A stretch of 64,000 nucleotides of DNA from Pseudomonas abietaniphila (GCF_039697315.1 NZ_CP155619.1:5580001-5644000), one strand, 5' to 3'; shown: positions 1 through 9,486, numbered from the stretch's first letter. Translations and numbers: made by a program. Notes: a model not told the origin generated them from the letters alone.

Positions 1-76
1 CAGCGGGTCATTCCTCAGCTGGCAGCCTACTCATAGACTATTGCGTTGTAATGAAAGTCACAGCACAGGCGAAATG

Positions 77-94
77 AATGTACACCTGTGCACT
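77..94. promoter_or_regulatory. Imperfect palindrome resembling a FabR/DesT operator
   Basis: An imperfect 8-2-8 palindrome whose halves read AATGTACA and TGTGCACT. It agrees at 12 of 16 positions with the FabR-type fatty-acid operator AGCGTACA-N2-TGTACGCT, as I remember it. In P. aeruginosa the gene beyond this hybrid kinase is fabA, which belongs to that type of regulon. The gene to the left is outside the window, so the assignment is weak. Confidence 0.22.
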
Positions 95-155
95 GAAATT
101 TTCCGTCCGCGCGTCGGCGCAGTTCGATCACGGCACACAAGACTGCCGCAATTTA

Positions 156-2081
156 TCATTTATCGCCAGTCGCAGATGCCTTAAAGGTCAGCCAACGCTG
201 TAAAACCTGCTGTAAATCAGTACGTTTGAACGGTTTGGCGAGGTAATCGTTCATGCCTGCCGCCAGGCATATGTCGCGATCACCGTGCCGGGCGTTGGCG
301 GTCAGGGCGATGATCGGCAGCGTTTCAAGCCCCGGTAGCTGGCGAATTCTGCGGGTGGCTTCGTAGCCATCCATGACCGGCAAGCGGCAATCCATCAGGA
401 TCAACGCGTATTTTTCCTGGCTGGCCATGCTCACGGCTTGCGCGCCATCCCCCGCGACACTCACCTGAAGCCCGAGGCTGCGCAGCATGGCTTCAACCAC
501 CGTGCGGTTGACCGGGTTGTCCTCGACCAGTAACACACAGCCATCGCGTTCCTGGGGAATTTCGCCGACCGCGCCCGGTTGCGGGGCGGGTTCTTCCTGC
601 TGGACCCGTTGCAGCGGAATCTCCAGATGGAACACCGAGCCCAGTCCCTCGCTGCTTTCTGCGTACAGCGATCCGCCCATCCGTTCCGCCAGATTGCGCG
701 CGATCGGCAGACCCAGCCCGGTCCCGCCGTAGCGCCTTGAAATAGAGTTGTCGGCCTGCTGGAACGCGTCGAACATGGACTCCAGCAGTTCCGGAGAAAT
801 ACCGATCCCGCTGTCGCGCACCGCGCAGGTAAAGAGAATGTGTTGCGCGTCACTCTGACGCCAGGCGGTTTCGACCCGCACGCTGCCGAACTCGGTAAAT
901 TTCAGCGCGTTGCCGATCAGGTTGACCAGGATCTGGCGGATACGCGTCGGGTCACCTTTGACGCGCAGCAGATCCAGCCCAGGCTGCACATCCAGTTCGA
1001 GCGCCAGGCCCCGCTGTTGCGCATTGTGGGCAAACGCCTGAACCGAGGTCGCAATCAGGTCGGCCAGGTTGAACGAAATGTTTTCCAGCTCCAGCGCGTC
1101 ACGCTCGAAGCGGGAGAAGTCGAGGATGTCGTTGATCACCCGCAACAGGTGCTCGGTGGACTCGGTGGCCAAGGCGGAATATTCAGCCTGCTCCTCGGTC
1201 ATCTTCGTCGTTTCCATCAACTGCAGCATGCCGAGCACACCATTCATCGGCGTGCGCAGCTCATGGCTCATCATCGCCAGAAACTCGGACTTCGCGCGGT
1301 TGGCGCGCTCCGCCTCTTCGCGGGTTCTGATCAACTCGTCCATGGCTTGTTTCTGTTCACGACTGGCTTTCTCCAGGCCCAGCGCCAGGTTGTTGATATG
1401 GCGGGCAAGATCGCCCAGTTCGGCGTCGTCGGCCACCGGCAAGGGGGTGGTGTAGTCACCGTGCTGGATGGCCTTGACCGCATCGCTCATGGCACTGATG
1501 GGCTGAGACAGGCTGAGGGACAGGCGTCTGGCCAGGATGTAGGTAAAGAGGAGGGCAAACAACGCAAGGATCCCGGCCTTCAACAGGATTTCCTGTTCGC
1601 GCAGGTTGAACGCCTCGCTGGACATGCCCACCAGCACGCGCCCCAGATAGTCTTCGACGGGGACGCTGGCCATGTCGTCGCTTTCGTCCAGGCGATTGCC
1701 GTCCTGCTTGACCTGTTGCAGGCGGATGGGTGCCTGAAAGATTTCCATCTGCCGCGAATGCGCCCCGTCGGGCGCTTGCTCGACGTGCACCAGCACTTTG
1801 CCAGTGTTGTCCTGAACCTCGAGGAAGCGCACGTGGGGCGTGCTCATGGTGGCTCTCATCAGGCTCTCGAGGACGTCGTTGTTGCCCACGATCACGCCAT
1901 ATTCCGACGCCGGCGCCAGCTGGTTCGCGATCAACTGGCCGGTGTGGTTGAGCTCCTGACGCAGGTCCTGAATGCGCACTACGGTAAAGAAGCTGATCAA
2001 TAACAGCGTCAGCAGCAGGGCCGGGCCCAGACTGAGAATTTGCGTGCGGGTGCTGATGTTCCAGCCACGTTGTGTCGTCAT
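156..2081 (-). CDS. Hybrid sensor histidine kinase, PA1611-like
   Basis: A 641-residue inner-membrane hybrid kinase. Residues 15-36 and about 168-184 are membrane segments flanking a periplasmic sensor domain of roughly 130 residues. A HAMP linker (about 185-238), a HisKA box with phospho-acceptor His273 (MSHELRTPMNG) and an HATPase domain (GTGLGLPI) follow. The C-terminal receiver has probable phospho-acceptor Asp564. There is no C-terminal Hpt domain, so an external Hpt protein is needed. The domain order and the position beside gpsA match P. aeruginosa PA1611, which signals through HptB and binds RetS. That partner assignment is inferred from neighbourhood. The gene is transcribed away from gpsA. 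Confidence 0.9.
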   Translation of the reverse strand: MTTQRGWNISTRTQILSLGPALLLTLLLISFFTVVRIQDLRQELNHTGQLIANQLAPASEYGVIVGNNDVLESLMRATMSTPHVRFLEVQDNTGKVLVHVEQAPDGAHSRQMEIFQAPIRLQQVKQDGNRLDESDDMASVPVEDYLGRVLVGMSSEAFNLREQEILLKAGILALFALLFTYILARRLSLSLSQPISAMSDAVKAIQHGDYTTPLPVADDAELGDLARHINNLALGLEKASREQKQAMDELIRTREEAERANRAKSEFLAMMSHELRTPMNGVLGMLQLMETTKMTEEQAEYSALATESTEHLLRVINDILDFSRFERDALELENISFNLADLIATSVQAFAHNAQQRGLALELDVQPGLDLLRVKGDPTRIRQILVNLIGNALKFTEFGSVRVETAWRQSDAQHILFTCAVRDSGIGISPELLESMFDAFQQADNSISRRYGGTGLGLPIARNLAERMGGSLYAESSEGLGSVFHLEIPLQRVQQEEPAPQPGAVGEIPQERDGCVLLVEDNPVNRTVVEAMLRSLGLQVSVAGDGAQAVSMASQEKYALILMDCRLPVMDGYEATRRIRQLPGLETLPIIALTANARHGDRDICLAAGMNDYLAKPFKRTDLQQVLQRWLTFKASATGDK

Positions 2082-2386
2082 GGCCTGATTCCGGCTTTCG
2101 TGGGCTGCTTCATGTGAAGCGGCTCACGCAATAGAGACGGTGCAGGTGCACGGGTGTGCCATGGAATCGAATCTCATCGGGAAAGCGACCTCACAATAGC
2201 TCATCGGATGGGTTGCGGAATTTTCATCCGGGGCGCGCATCTTAACCGAGCTGTAGGTAATTTCATTGTGAAGAGTAGGGCTTCGGCGAGATGCGTGCCG
2301 CTGTCGTGTTTTGCCGCTGGTGGCGAGCCCGGCGCTCCGTATAATGCAGCCATCGCCAGTTCTGATGGCTCTAGATGGATTGTTTT

Positions 2387-3412
2387 ATGACCCAACAGCA
2401 ACCGATCGCAGTTCTGGGTGGTGGCAGCTTCGGGACAGCCGTGGCCAACCTGCTGGCCGAGAATGGCCACCGGGTCCTGCAGTGGATGCGTGATCCCGAA
2501 CAGGCTGAGGCGATCCGCGTCAACCGCGAGAACCCGCGCTATCTCAAGGGCATCAAGGTGCTCGAAGGGGTCGAACCGGTCACCGACCTGCAGCGCGCAT
2601 TGAGCGACAGCCAGCTGGTCTTCGTGGCATTGCCTTCCAGCGCGCTGCGCAGCGTGCTGACACCGCATGTCGATTTGCTGACGGGCAAGATGCTGGTCAG
2701 CCTGACCAAAGGCATCGAAGCCCAGACCTTCAAGCTGATGAGCGAGATCCTCGAAGACATCGCGCCGCAAGCGCGCATCGGTGTGCTGTCAGGGCCCAAC
2801 CTTGCACGGGAAATCGCCGAGCACGCGCTGACCGCCACGGTGGTCGCCAGTGAGGACGAGGAGCTTTGCCGTGAGGTCCAGGCGGCGCTGCATGGCCGTA
2901 CCTTCCGCGTGTATGCCAGCGCCGACCGGTTTGGCGTGGAACTGGGCGGGGCCCTGAAGAACGTCTATGCCATTATTTCCGGCATGGCCGTGGCGCTGGG
3001 CATGGGCGAGAACACCAAAAGCATGTTGATTACCCGCGCGCTGGCGGAAATGACCCGTTTCGCGGTCAGCCAGGGCGCAAACCCGATGACCTTCCTGGGC
3101 CTTGCCGGGGTGGGGGATCTGATCGTGACCTGTTCGTCGCCGAAGAGCCGCAATTATCAGGTGGGTTTCGCACTGGGTCAGGGGCTGAGCCTGGATGAAG
3201 CCGTGACCCGGCTGGGCGAGGTGGCAGAAGGCGTGAATACGCTTAAAGTGCTCAAGGTCAAGGCGCAGGAATTGCAGGTTTACATGCCTTTGGTCGCCGG
3301 GCTGCATGCGATTCTCTTTGAGGGCCGCACGCTGGAGCAGGTCATCGAGCTGTTGATGCGGGCGGAACCCAAGACTGACGTCGATTTCATCTCGACCAGC
3401 GGTTTCAACTGA
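2387..3412 (+). CDS. gpsA: NAD(P)H-dependent glycerol-3-phosphate dehydrogenase
   Basis: Reduces dihydroxyacetone phosphate to sn-glycerol-3-phosphate, the backbone for phospholipid synthesis, in the cytosol. The N-terminal Rossmann motif is [12 protein letters not shown]. The family substrate region [12 protein letters not shown] follows, and the C-terminal domain contains [15 protein letters not shown] place the start at 2387 ([13 protein letters not shown]), giving 341 residues, the usual length in the genus. An in-frame ATG at 2375 would add four residues, and neither site has a strong ribosome-binding site. It heads a rightward run of short housekeeping genes. Confidence 0.95.
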   Translation: MTQQQPIAVLGGGSFGTAVANLLAENGHRVLQWMRDPEQAEAIRVNRENPRYLKGIKVLEGVEPVTDLQRALSDSQLVFVALPSSALRSVLTPHVDLLTGKMLVSLTKGIEAQTFKLMSEILEDIAPQARIGVLSGPNLAREIAEHALTATVVASEDEELCREVQAALHGRTFRVYASADRFGVELGGALKNVYAIISGMAVALGMGENTKSMLITRALAEMTRFAVSQGANPMTFLGLAGVGDLIVTCSSPKSRNYQVGFALGQGLSLDEAVTRLGEVAEGVNTLKVLKVKAQELQVYMPLVAGLHAILFEGRTLEQVIELLMRAEPKTDVDFISTSGFN

Positions 3413-3439
3413 TTTCATTGCCCATCCGTTTTCACGTCC

Positions 3440-3796
3440 ATGGAGAAGCCCTTGAACGAGTCAAAACTCAAGCAACACGAATCGATTCTGCTGCGCATCC
3501 TGTGGATGCTGGTGTTTTTAGTGGTCTGGCAGGTGGCCGAGCTTGTCCTGGCGGTCGTGGTGCTGGTGCAACTGGCGTACCGGTTGTTCTATGGGGCGCC
3601 CAGCCTGAGCCTGATGTCTTTCGGGGACAGCCTGAGCCAGTTTCTGGCGCAGATCGGTCGTTTCGGCACCTTCCACACCGATCAGAAACCCTGGCCATTC
3701 GCCGACTGGCCGGCACCGCGTCCGCCGGAAGGGGAAGCGCCCCACACCGTTCCCGCCGCCGCGCACCCGGTTCGCGATGAGGAACCGAAGCTATGA
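3440..3796 (+). CDS. DUF4389 family membrane protein
   Basis: A 118-residue protein with one long hydrophobic stretch at about residues 18-48 (ILLRILWMLVFLVVWQVAEL...), an amphipathic segment, and a proline-rich acidic tail. It resembles the DUF4389 proteins found between gpsA and sixA in pseudomonads. Its function is unknown. The stop overlaps the sixA start in an ATGA, so the two are probably translationally coupled. Confidence 0.8.
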   Translation: MEKPLNESKLKQHESILLRILWMLVFLVVWQVAELVLAVVVLVQLAYRLFYGAPSLSLMSFGDSLSQFLAQIGRFGTFHTDQKPWPFADWPAPRPPEGEAPHTVPAAAHPVRDEEPKL

Positions 3797-4251
3797 AAGT
3801 GTGGATTCTGCGTCACGGTGAGGCTCAGAACCGGGCGCGCACGGACGCTGAACGTGAACTGACGGACCACGGCCGCGAAGAAGTGCTGAGCAGTGCGGCG
3901 CATCTGCTGGGCCAGCCGTTGCGCTGGATCATCGCGAGCCCCTATGTGCGTGCGCAGCAGACAGCGGAACTGGTGCGCCAGGCCCTCGGGTTTACCGATG
4001 CGGTGGTCACGGTGCCTTGGCTGACCCCGGACAGCGACCCACGCAAGGCGCTGTCCAACCTGGACCTGTACGCCTCGGACAACGTATTGATCGTCAGCCA
4101 TCAGCCGCTGGTGGGTTCGCTGATTGGTCTGTCGGTGCATGGCAATCTGCAAACCGCTGAGCCGATGCACACCGCCAGCCTGGCCGAGCTGGAAGCAGAT
4201 TTCCCGCTGGCGGGTGCGATGGAGTTGGTCAGCGTTCGGCATCCCGTCTGA
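3793..4251 (+). CDS. sixA: Phosphohistidine phosphatase SixA
   Basis: A 152-residue histidine-phosphatase-superfamily enzyme. It opens with the catalytic RHG motif (MKVWILRHGEAQN, His8) and has the second catalytic histidine in the VSHQP motif. SixA proteins remove phosphate from phosphohistidine, in E. coli acting on ArcB and on the nitrogen PTS protein NPr. The short length without a capping domain fits SixA rather than a phosphoglycerate mutase. The gene overlaps the DUF4389 gene by 4 bp. Its target in this organism cannot be read from the sequence. Confidence 0.85.
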   Translation: MKVWILRHGEAQNRARTDAERELTDHGREEVLSSAAHLLGQPLRWIIASPYVRAQQTAELVRQALGFTDAVVTVPWLTPDSDPRKALSNLDLYASDNVLIVSHQPLVGSLIGLSVHGNLQTAEPMHTASLAELEADFPLAGAMELVSVRHPV

Positions 4252-4319
4252 GCTGCGACCGTTTCACCAGCAGGCGTCTGCCCCAATCGATCGTGCAACT
4301 TCAATAACAAGGACAAACC

Positions 4320-4763
4320 ATGAGCCTATGGCGTGCAACACCCAATCTTGATGCCCTCAATTCGATGCAGAAAAACACCATTGGCGAGATGCTCGACATT
4401 CGTTTCGAGGCCTTTGACGAACAATCCCTGACCGCCAGCATGGTGGTCGATCATCGCACGCATCAGCCTTACGGATTGCTGCACGGCGGCGCATCGGTGG
4501 TACTGGCGGAAACCGTGGGTTCGTCGGCCAGCTATCTGGTCATCGACACCAGCAAGTACTTCTGCGTCGGGCTTGAAATCAACGCCAATCACCTGCGCGG
4601 CTTGCGCAGCGGTCGGGTGACGGCGGTGGCGCACCCCGTGCATATCGGCCGTACCACCCACGTCTGGGACATCCGCCTGACCAGCGACGAAGGCAAGGCC
4701 AGTTGCATCTCCCGGCTGACGGTCGCGGTCGTTCCCCATGGTGAGCAGCCGCCCGCACGCTGA
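4320..4763 (+). CDS. Hotdog-fold thioesterase (PaaI/YdiI type)
   Basis: A 147-residue single hotdog domain. The catalytic signature HGGASVVLAETVGSSAS surrounds the long central helix, with the glutamate that serves as nucleophile or base in the 4HBT-II family. Such enzymes hydrolyse aryl- or acyl-CoA thioesters. The neighbourhood matches the PA1618 region. Possible substrates include 1,4-dihydroxy-2-naphthoyl-like, benzoyl or medium-chain acyl-CoAs, and the sequence does not decide between them. An AAGGACAAACC stretch before the ATG supplies a ribosome-binding site. Confidence 0.85.
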   Translation: MSLWRATPNLDALNSMQKNTIGEMLDIRFEAFDEQSLTASMVVDHRTHQPYGLLHGGASVVLAETVGSSASYLVIDTSKYFCVGLEINANHLRGLRSGRVTAVAHPVHIGRTTHVWDIRLTSDEGKASCISRLTVAVVPHGEQPPAR

Positions 4764-4876
4764 TCGTGCGTGCGCATGACCGGAGTGTCATCGCCGATGG
4801 CAGTTCCGGTCATTGCCGCGTCACCCCGCGGCTGCGCACAATTGCCGCCTGTTCAAGGTTCTCTGGATGCGCCGGC

Positions 4877-5710
4877 ATGACCCAACCTGTGTTTTTCGCT
4901 CACGCCAATGGCTTCCCCTCTGCAACCTACGGCAAGTTGTTCGCCGCGCTGGGTGATGAGTTTCAGGTGAAGCACCTGGATCAGCACGCCCATGACCCGC
5001 GTTTTCCGGTGACGGATAATTGGCCCAATTTGGTGGACGAGCTGGTTCACCACTTGCGCGAACAGCCGCAGCCGGTGTGGGGTGTGGGGCATTCACTGGG
5101 CGGTGTGTTGCATTACCATGCCGCCTTGCGCCATCCCGAGCTGTACCGTGGCGTGGTCATGCTCGACTCACCGGTCCTGACCCGTTTCGACCAATGGATG
5201 ATCCGTGCCGCCAAGCGGTTTGGCTTCATCGACCGCATTACGCCTGCCGGTCGTACGCTTGGACGCCGCGAAGTGTTCAGCGATCTGGACGCCGCGCGCC
5301 GTTACTTTTCTGGGAAAAATTTGTTCCGTCGGTTCGACCCTGAGTGTTTTGAAGCGTATCTGCTGCACGGTTTGCAGCCCGATGGTGAGCAGTTGCGCCT
5401 GCGCTTCGATCCGGCCACCGAGATCAGCATTTATCGCAGCGTGCCGCACACCAGCCCTGGAATGGCGCGTCATTTGCGAGTGCCGCTGGCGATGGTCCGC
5501 GGCGAGCACAGCGACGTGGTGCGCCGGCATCACGCGATGTCAGTGAAAAGCATGCGCGAAGGCGAGTATCTTTCGGTACCGGGCGGGCACATGTTTCCGC
5601 TCGAGCACCCAGAGGATACCGCGCAGATGCTCAAGAACCTGTTCTCTCGCTGGTCCGCTCGCAGTCGCGCCGCCAACGACCTGCTGGCTGGCCAGCGAGC
5701 CCGCGCATGA
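4877..5710 (+). CDS. Alpha/beta hydrolase
   Basis: A 277-residue alpha/beta-hydrolase. The start is placed at 4877 (MTQPVFFAHANGFPS) because residues upstream in the same frame look non-coding. Visible features are the oxyanion segment HANGFPSATY, the nucleophile elbow GHSLG (Ser73) and the late catalytic histidine in GGHMFPLEHP. The substrate is unknown. Its stop overlaps the start of the next hydrolase in an ATGA, so the pair is probably one translational unit. Confidence 0.85.
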   Translation: MTQPVFFAHANGFPSATYGKLFAALGDEFQVKHLDQHAHDPRFPVTDNWPNLVDELVHHLREQPQPVWGVGHSLGGVLHYHAALRHPELYRGVVMLDSPVLTRFDQWMIRAAKRFGFIDRITPAGRTLGRREVFSDLDAARRYFSGKNLFRRFDPECFEAYLLHGLQPDGEQLRLRFDPATEISIYRSVPHTSPGMARHLRVPLAMVRGEHSDVVRRHHAMSVKSMREGEYLSVPGGHMFPLEHPEDTAQMLKNLFSRWSARSRAANDLLAGQRARA

Positions 5711-6561
5711 GCTGTTCTGTCGAAGAGGTGCGTTTGAGTCTGCCGCACATCGAGCTGGCGGCGCATTTGTTCGGGCCGCAGGACGGTCTTCCAGTGATTG
5801 CCTTGCACGGGTGGCTTGATAACGCCAACAGCTTTGCGCGTCTGGCACCCAAGCTCAAAGGCCTGCGGATTCTGGCACTGGACATGGCGGGCCACGGTCA
5901 TTCCGATCACCGCCCTGCAGGCGCCGGATACGGCCTGCCGGACTACGCCCACGACGTGTTGCAGGTGGCTCAGCAGATGGGCTGGGAGCGGTTTTCGCTG
6001 CTCGGGCATTCATTGGGCGCCATCGTTTCGGTGATCATCGCGGGTGCATTGCCTGAACGCATCAACCGTCTGGCCTTGATCGACGGCCTGATTCCGCCGC
6101 TGGGCGAGCCTGAAGGCGCCGCTGAGCGTATGGGCGCGGCGCTGCAGGCGCAACTGACGCAATCGAGCAAGCGCAAACCGGTTTATGCGGACATGGATCG
6201 CGCGGTCGAGGCGCGGATGAAAGGCGTGGTCGCGGTCAGTCGCGAGGCGGCCGAATTGCTGGCTCAGCGTGGCTTGATGCCGGTGCCTGGCGGTTACACC
6301 TGGCGCAGCGACAGCCGACTGACCCTGGCGTCGGCGACGCGTCTGACCCGCGCTCAGGCGCTGTCCTTCGTCAACGCAGTCCGCTGTCCGGCGCAGCTGG
6401 TGGTGGCGGAGGAGGGCATGCTGGCGCAGAACAAAGCGCTGCTGGAGAGTGTGCCGTTCGAGGTGACGGCATTGCCGGGCGGGCATCATCTGCACCTCAA
6501 TGACGAGGCGGGTGCATCCGCTGTTGCAGACTGTTTCAATCGGTTCTTCGCCGTTCCTTGA
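5707..6561 (+). CDS. Alpha/beta hydrolase
   Basis: A 284-residue alpha/beta-hydrolase with HGWLDNANSF near the oxyanion hole, AGHGHSDHR after strand 4, nucleophile elbow GHSLG (Ser102) and catalytic His in GGHHLHL. It resembles the proteins annotated near PA1622 in pseudomonads, which have no firm substrate. It is coupled by ATGA to the preceding hydrolase but differs from it in sequence, so a recent tandem duplication is unlikely. Confidence 0.85.
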   Translation: MSCSVEEVRLSLPHIELAAHLFGPQDGLPVIALHGWLDNANSFARLAPKLKGLRILALDMAGHGHSDHRPAGAGYGLPDYAHDVLQVAQQMGWERFSLLGHSLGAIVSVIIAGALPERINRLALIDGLIPPLGEPEGAAERMGAALQAQLTQSSKRKPVYADMDRAVEARMKGVVAVSREAAELLAQRGLMPVPGGYTWRSDSRLTLASATRLTRAQALSFVNAVRCPAQLVVAEEGMLAQNKALLESVPFEVTALPGGHHLHLNDEAGASAVADCFNRFFAVP

Positions 6562-6699
6562 CTTGCGCAACGCAACTGTCGAGGCTGGGCGGGTTGAAAC
6601 AGGAGACTGCATGATGGACCACCGCCCACGCCCGACGATTTCACCTTCCCGCACGCCGCACCATTGTGCGGCATTTGTTTGCCACCCGAATTTCACCCC

Positions 6700-7530
6700 A
6701 TGAGCGCCCCTATGCATTTATCACGTGCGCTGGGGATGCTGCTGTGCCTGTCCGTTTACGCCAATGTCAGTCAGGCGGCGGATGTTACCGGCAGTCAGGA
6801 CTTTGCCAATCTGCCACGACCGACGGATGCCGAGATCGTCGATTATCGGCCAGCCGCCGAGCTTGAACGTAACTACCCGATGGGCTCCATTCGCAAGATC
6901 AGCGGCCAGTTGCGTTTCGATGGCCAGGTCTCGTCGCGGGGCAACGCGACCTCCGTGACCTATGAATTACCGCCTGAACGCTCCGCCGACGAGGCGTTTA
7001 CCGCTGCCCGTGAAGCGTTGCAGAAGCAGAACGCCCAGCTGTTGTTCTGGTGCCAGGCGCGTGACTGTGGTGAAAGCAGCCTGTGGGCCAACGAGGTGTT
7101 CGGCAATTCCAGGCTCTACGGTGCCGACAGCGGGCAGGCGTATTTACTGCTGCGCCTTGCCGCACCGGACAACGACACCCTGGTCGCGCTGTACAGCATC
7201 ACGCGGGGTAATCGCCGGGCGTATCTGCACGTTGAGCAATTTCAGGCCAGCGCGCCGCTCGGGGAGTTGCTGCCCACGTCGGCGACCCTGCTGCGGGAGC
7301 TGAAAAGCTCGGGCGATTTGAACCTGCCCATGCTCACTGGTGCACCCGCCGAGCCGTGGATCACGTTGTTGTCACGTGGACTTAACCTGGACAGCACGAT
7401 TCGCGTGACGCTCTCCGGCGCGCAGAACGATGCCTGGCGCGATGCGCTGGTCAGCAAAGGCGTTCGCGCGGCGCGGCTGGAGTCGGGCAGTGCACAGACG
7501 TCGGGACTGACCCTTGAACTGATTCGCTGA
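6700..7530 (+). CDS. DUF4892 family secreted protein
   Basis: A 276-residue protein with a signal peptide (about residues 1-27, ending near SQAADVTG). The mature part starts with a GSQDFANLPRPTDAEIVDY segment typical of DUF4892 and contains a conserved CQARDCGESSLWANEVFG block with two cysteines that could form a disulfide. The C-terminal third may be a peptidoglycan- or ligand-binding region, but I see no decisive motif. A second in-frame ATG lies at 6712. Function unknown; it is probably periplasmic. Confidence 0.75.
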   Translation: MSAPMHLSRALGMLLCLSVYANVSQAADVTGSQDFANLPRPTDAEIVDYRPAAELERNYPMGSIRKISGQLRFDGQVSSRGNATSVTYELPPERSADEAFTAAREALQKQNAQLLFWCQARDCGESSLWANEVFGNSRLYGADSGQAYLLLRLAAPDNDTLVALYSITRGNRRAYLHVEQFQASAPLGELLPTSATLLRELKSSGDLNLPMLTGAPAEPWITLLSRGLNLDSTIRVTLSGAQNDAWRDALVSKGVRAARLESGSAQTSGLTLELIR

Positions 7531-7629
7531 GACGCGCTCTATCAGAAGCGTTTCAGTGGGCCATGGGGCGAGCCGCAAGGTTCGCCGTTATGCTCATCAT
7601 CTTGACTCCCTTAATCTGCGGAATAATCC

Positions 7630-8682
7630 ATGCTCAATAACGATCGCCTGTTGGTGCAGATTCTTCTGCTGGCGTTGCTCGGTGCGTGTTTGTGGGTGAT
7701 GGCTCCCTTCTGGTCGGCGCTGTTCTGGGGCGCAGTGCTGGCGTTTGCCAGTTGGCCGCTGATGCGCCTGTTGACCCGTGCGCTCAAAGGACGCGAGTCG
7801 CTCGCGGCAGGCATCCTCACCCTGGGGTGGATGCTGCTGGTGGCGGCACCGCTGGTGTGGCTGGGTTTCAACCTGGCGGATCATGTGCGCGACGCCACGG
7901 CCTTCGTGAAGGACGTGCAGGTCGACGGACTGCCAGATCCACCGACCTGGCTGGCCAGCATTCCCTTTGTCGGCGAACGGCTGGTGGGGTACTGGACGAC
8001 GATCGACCAGCAGGGCGCGGCCATGCTGGCCAGCGTCAAACCGTATCTGGGACAGGTCGGCAACTGGCTGCTGGCGCGCAGCGCGCAGATCGGCGGCGGC
8101 ATTCTCGAACTGACCCTGAGCCTGGTGTTCGTGTTCTTTTTCTATCGCGACGGGCCGCGTCTGGCAGCATTCGTGCTCAGCCTGCTGGAGCGGCTGATCG
8201 GTGATCGCGCGCAGTACTACGTCGATCTGGTGGCCGGGACCGTACAACGCGTGGTCAACGGGGTGATCGGCACGGCGGCGGCTCAGGCGGTGCTGGCGTT
8301 GATCGGTTTTCTGATCGCGGGTGTGCCCGGTGCGCTGGTGCTGGGGATCGGGACCTTTCTGCTGAGTCTGGTGCCGATGGGCCCGCCGCTGATCTGGATT
8401 CCGGCCACGGCCTGGCTGGCCTGGAAGGGTGAGTACGGGATGGCGATCTTCCTCGGCTTGTGGGGGACGTTCATCGTCAGCGGCGTCGATAACGTGCTCA
8501 AGCCTTACCTGATCAGCCGCGGCGGCAACCTGCCGTTGGTGATCGTGCTGTTAGGCGTGTTCGGTGGCTTGCTGGCGTTCGGCTTCATCGGTCTGTTCAT
8601 CGGTCCGACGTTGCTGGCAGTGGCCTACAGCTTGTTGCTCGATTGGGTGGGTGACAGTCGGGCGCGGCAATTGCCGAAGTAG
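7630..8682 (+). CDS. AI-2E family transporter (PerM/UPF0118)
   Basis: A 350-residue polytopic inner-membrane protein with about seven to eight hydrophobic segments. These include an N-terminal pair, a long soluble loop around 90-150, and the family's C-terminal block with SGVDNVLKPYLISRGGNLP and GFIGLFIGPTLLA. Some family members export autoinducer-2 and others act as Na+/H+ antiporters. Nothing here shows which applies. It ends the rightward run and is followed by a strong hairpin terminator shared with the convergent gene. Confidence 0.88.
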   Translation: MLNNDRLLVQILLLALLGACLWVMAPFWSALFWGAVLAFASWPLMRLLTRALKGRESLAAGILTLGWMLLVAAPLVWLGFNLADHVRDATAFVKDVQVDGLPDPPTWLASIPFVGERLVGYWTTIDQQGAAMLASVKPYLGQVGNWLLARSAQIGGGILELTLSLVFVFFFYRDGPRLAAFVLSLLERLIGDRAQYYVDLVAGTVQRVVNGVIGTAAAQAVLALIGFLIAGVPGALVLGIGTFLLSLVPMGPPLIWIPATAWLAWKGEYGMAIFLGLWGTFIVSGVDNVLKPYLISRGGNLPLVIVLLGVFGGLLAFGFIGLFIGPTLLAVAYSLLLDWVGDSRARQLPK

Positions 8683-8699
8683 GCGAGAGCGCACTCTCA

Positions 8700-8738
8700 A
8701 AACCGCCGTCGGGCTATGTCCGGCGGCGGTTTTTTGTT
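8700..8738. terminator. Bidirectional intrinsic terminator
   Basis: A perfect 8-bp stem, AACCGCCG (8701-8708) with CGGCGGTT (8724-8731), is followed by a T-run on the plus strand. On the minus strand it is followed by four T residues. It sits between convergent genes and probably ends both. Confidence 0.85.
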
Positions 8739-8739
8739 T

Positions 8740-9486
8740 TCAGGCAGACGTACTGACGTATTTACCGGCCGTCGCGCTGCTGTTGAGGTTATAGCGATCG
8801 CTCAACGCCGCGACCATGCGGTTCAAGGCTTCAGTGGCCTGCGTCGTGGTCTGTTGCTGGCGGCTGCTGTCGGGCGTCATCGCGGCGGTCAATTCGTCGG
8901 CGGTGATGCTGCCGTCGCCGTCACTGTCCAAGCTGCTGAACAGATCGCTGGAATCCTGCGCGGGCGGTGGAGGCGGCGGTTGCTGTGTCTGCAGGCTGGC
9001 GGTCAGTTCGTCGAGGCTGACGTTGCCGTCCTGGTTGGTGTCCAGCGCATCGAACACTTGGGTGCTGTCGGCGCTGCTGTCCGAGCTGCTCAGCGCGGCG
9101 GTCAGTTCGTCACTGCTGACATTGCCATCACCGTCGGTGTCCAGGGCGCTGAGCAGGTCCTGCGCTTCATCGGCGGCGGAGCCTGCGTCCGTCTGCATGG
9201 GAGGCGGTGGCAGTGGGGTCATTGACGCCAGTTCGTCGGCATCCAGACTGTCGTCGTCATTACTGTCGAGGTCACTGAACGCTTTGCTCAAGCTGACGGT
9301 GATGCCGCCTTTGGAATCAGACGTCAGGGCCGAACTCAATTCGTCCTTGTCGATGCTGCCGTCGCCGTTGGTGTCGAGTTTCTTCAGCAATTCGTCGGCG
9401 AACTTCTTGCTGTTTGTGGTGCTGGTTGTACTGCTTGAGCTGACGTAACTGGAATAACTGCTGCTGCCGCTGACGCCTGTGATCAT
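8740..9486 (-). CDS. EF-hand calcium-binding protein, XopAW-like
   Basis: A 248-residue acidic protein with five canonical EF-hand loops starting at Asp38, Asp74, Asp116, Asp149 and Asp187, each 12 residues long and ending in Glu (for example DTNGDGSIDKDE). Serine/threonine-rich and polyproline linkers (PLPPPP, QPPPPPP) separate them. There is no signal peptide and no membrane segment. The N-terminus MITGVSGSSSYSSYVSSSS is low-complexity and serine-rich, as in secretion-system substrates. The best family match I recall is the XopAW/EF-hand group of Xanthomonas and Pseudomonas. A role in calcium binding or buffering is certain only at motif level. Confidence 0.8.
   Translation of the reverse strand: MITGVSGSSSYSSYVSSSSTTSTTNSKKFADELLKKLDTNGDGSIDKDELSSALTSDSKGGITVSLSKAFSDLDSNDDDSLDADELASMTPLPPPPMQTDAGSAADEAQDLLSALDTDGDGNVSSDELTAALSSSDSSADSTQVFDALDTNQDGNVSLDELTASLQTQQPPPPPPAQDSSDLFSSLDSDGDGSITADELTAAMTPDSSRQQQTTTQATEALNRMVAALSDRYNLNSSATAGKYVSTSA

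Noticed and set aside
1..11. Start of a leftward gene at 11 (ATG ACC CGC ...)
   Set aside because: The GAGG is too close to the ATG, only three codons are in the window, and the frame does not match the expected fabA start.
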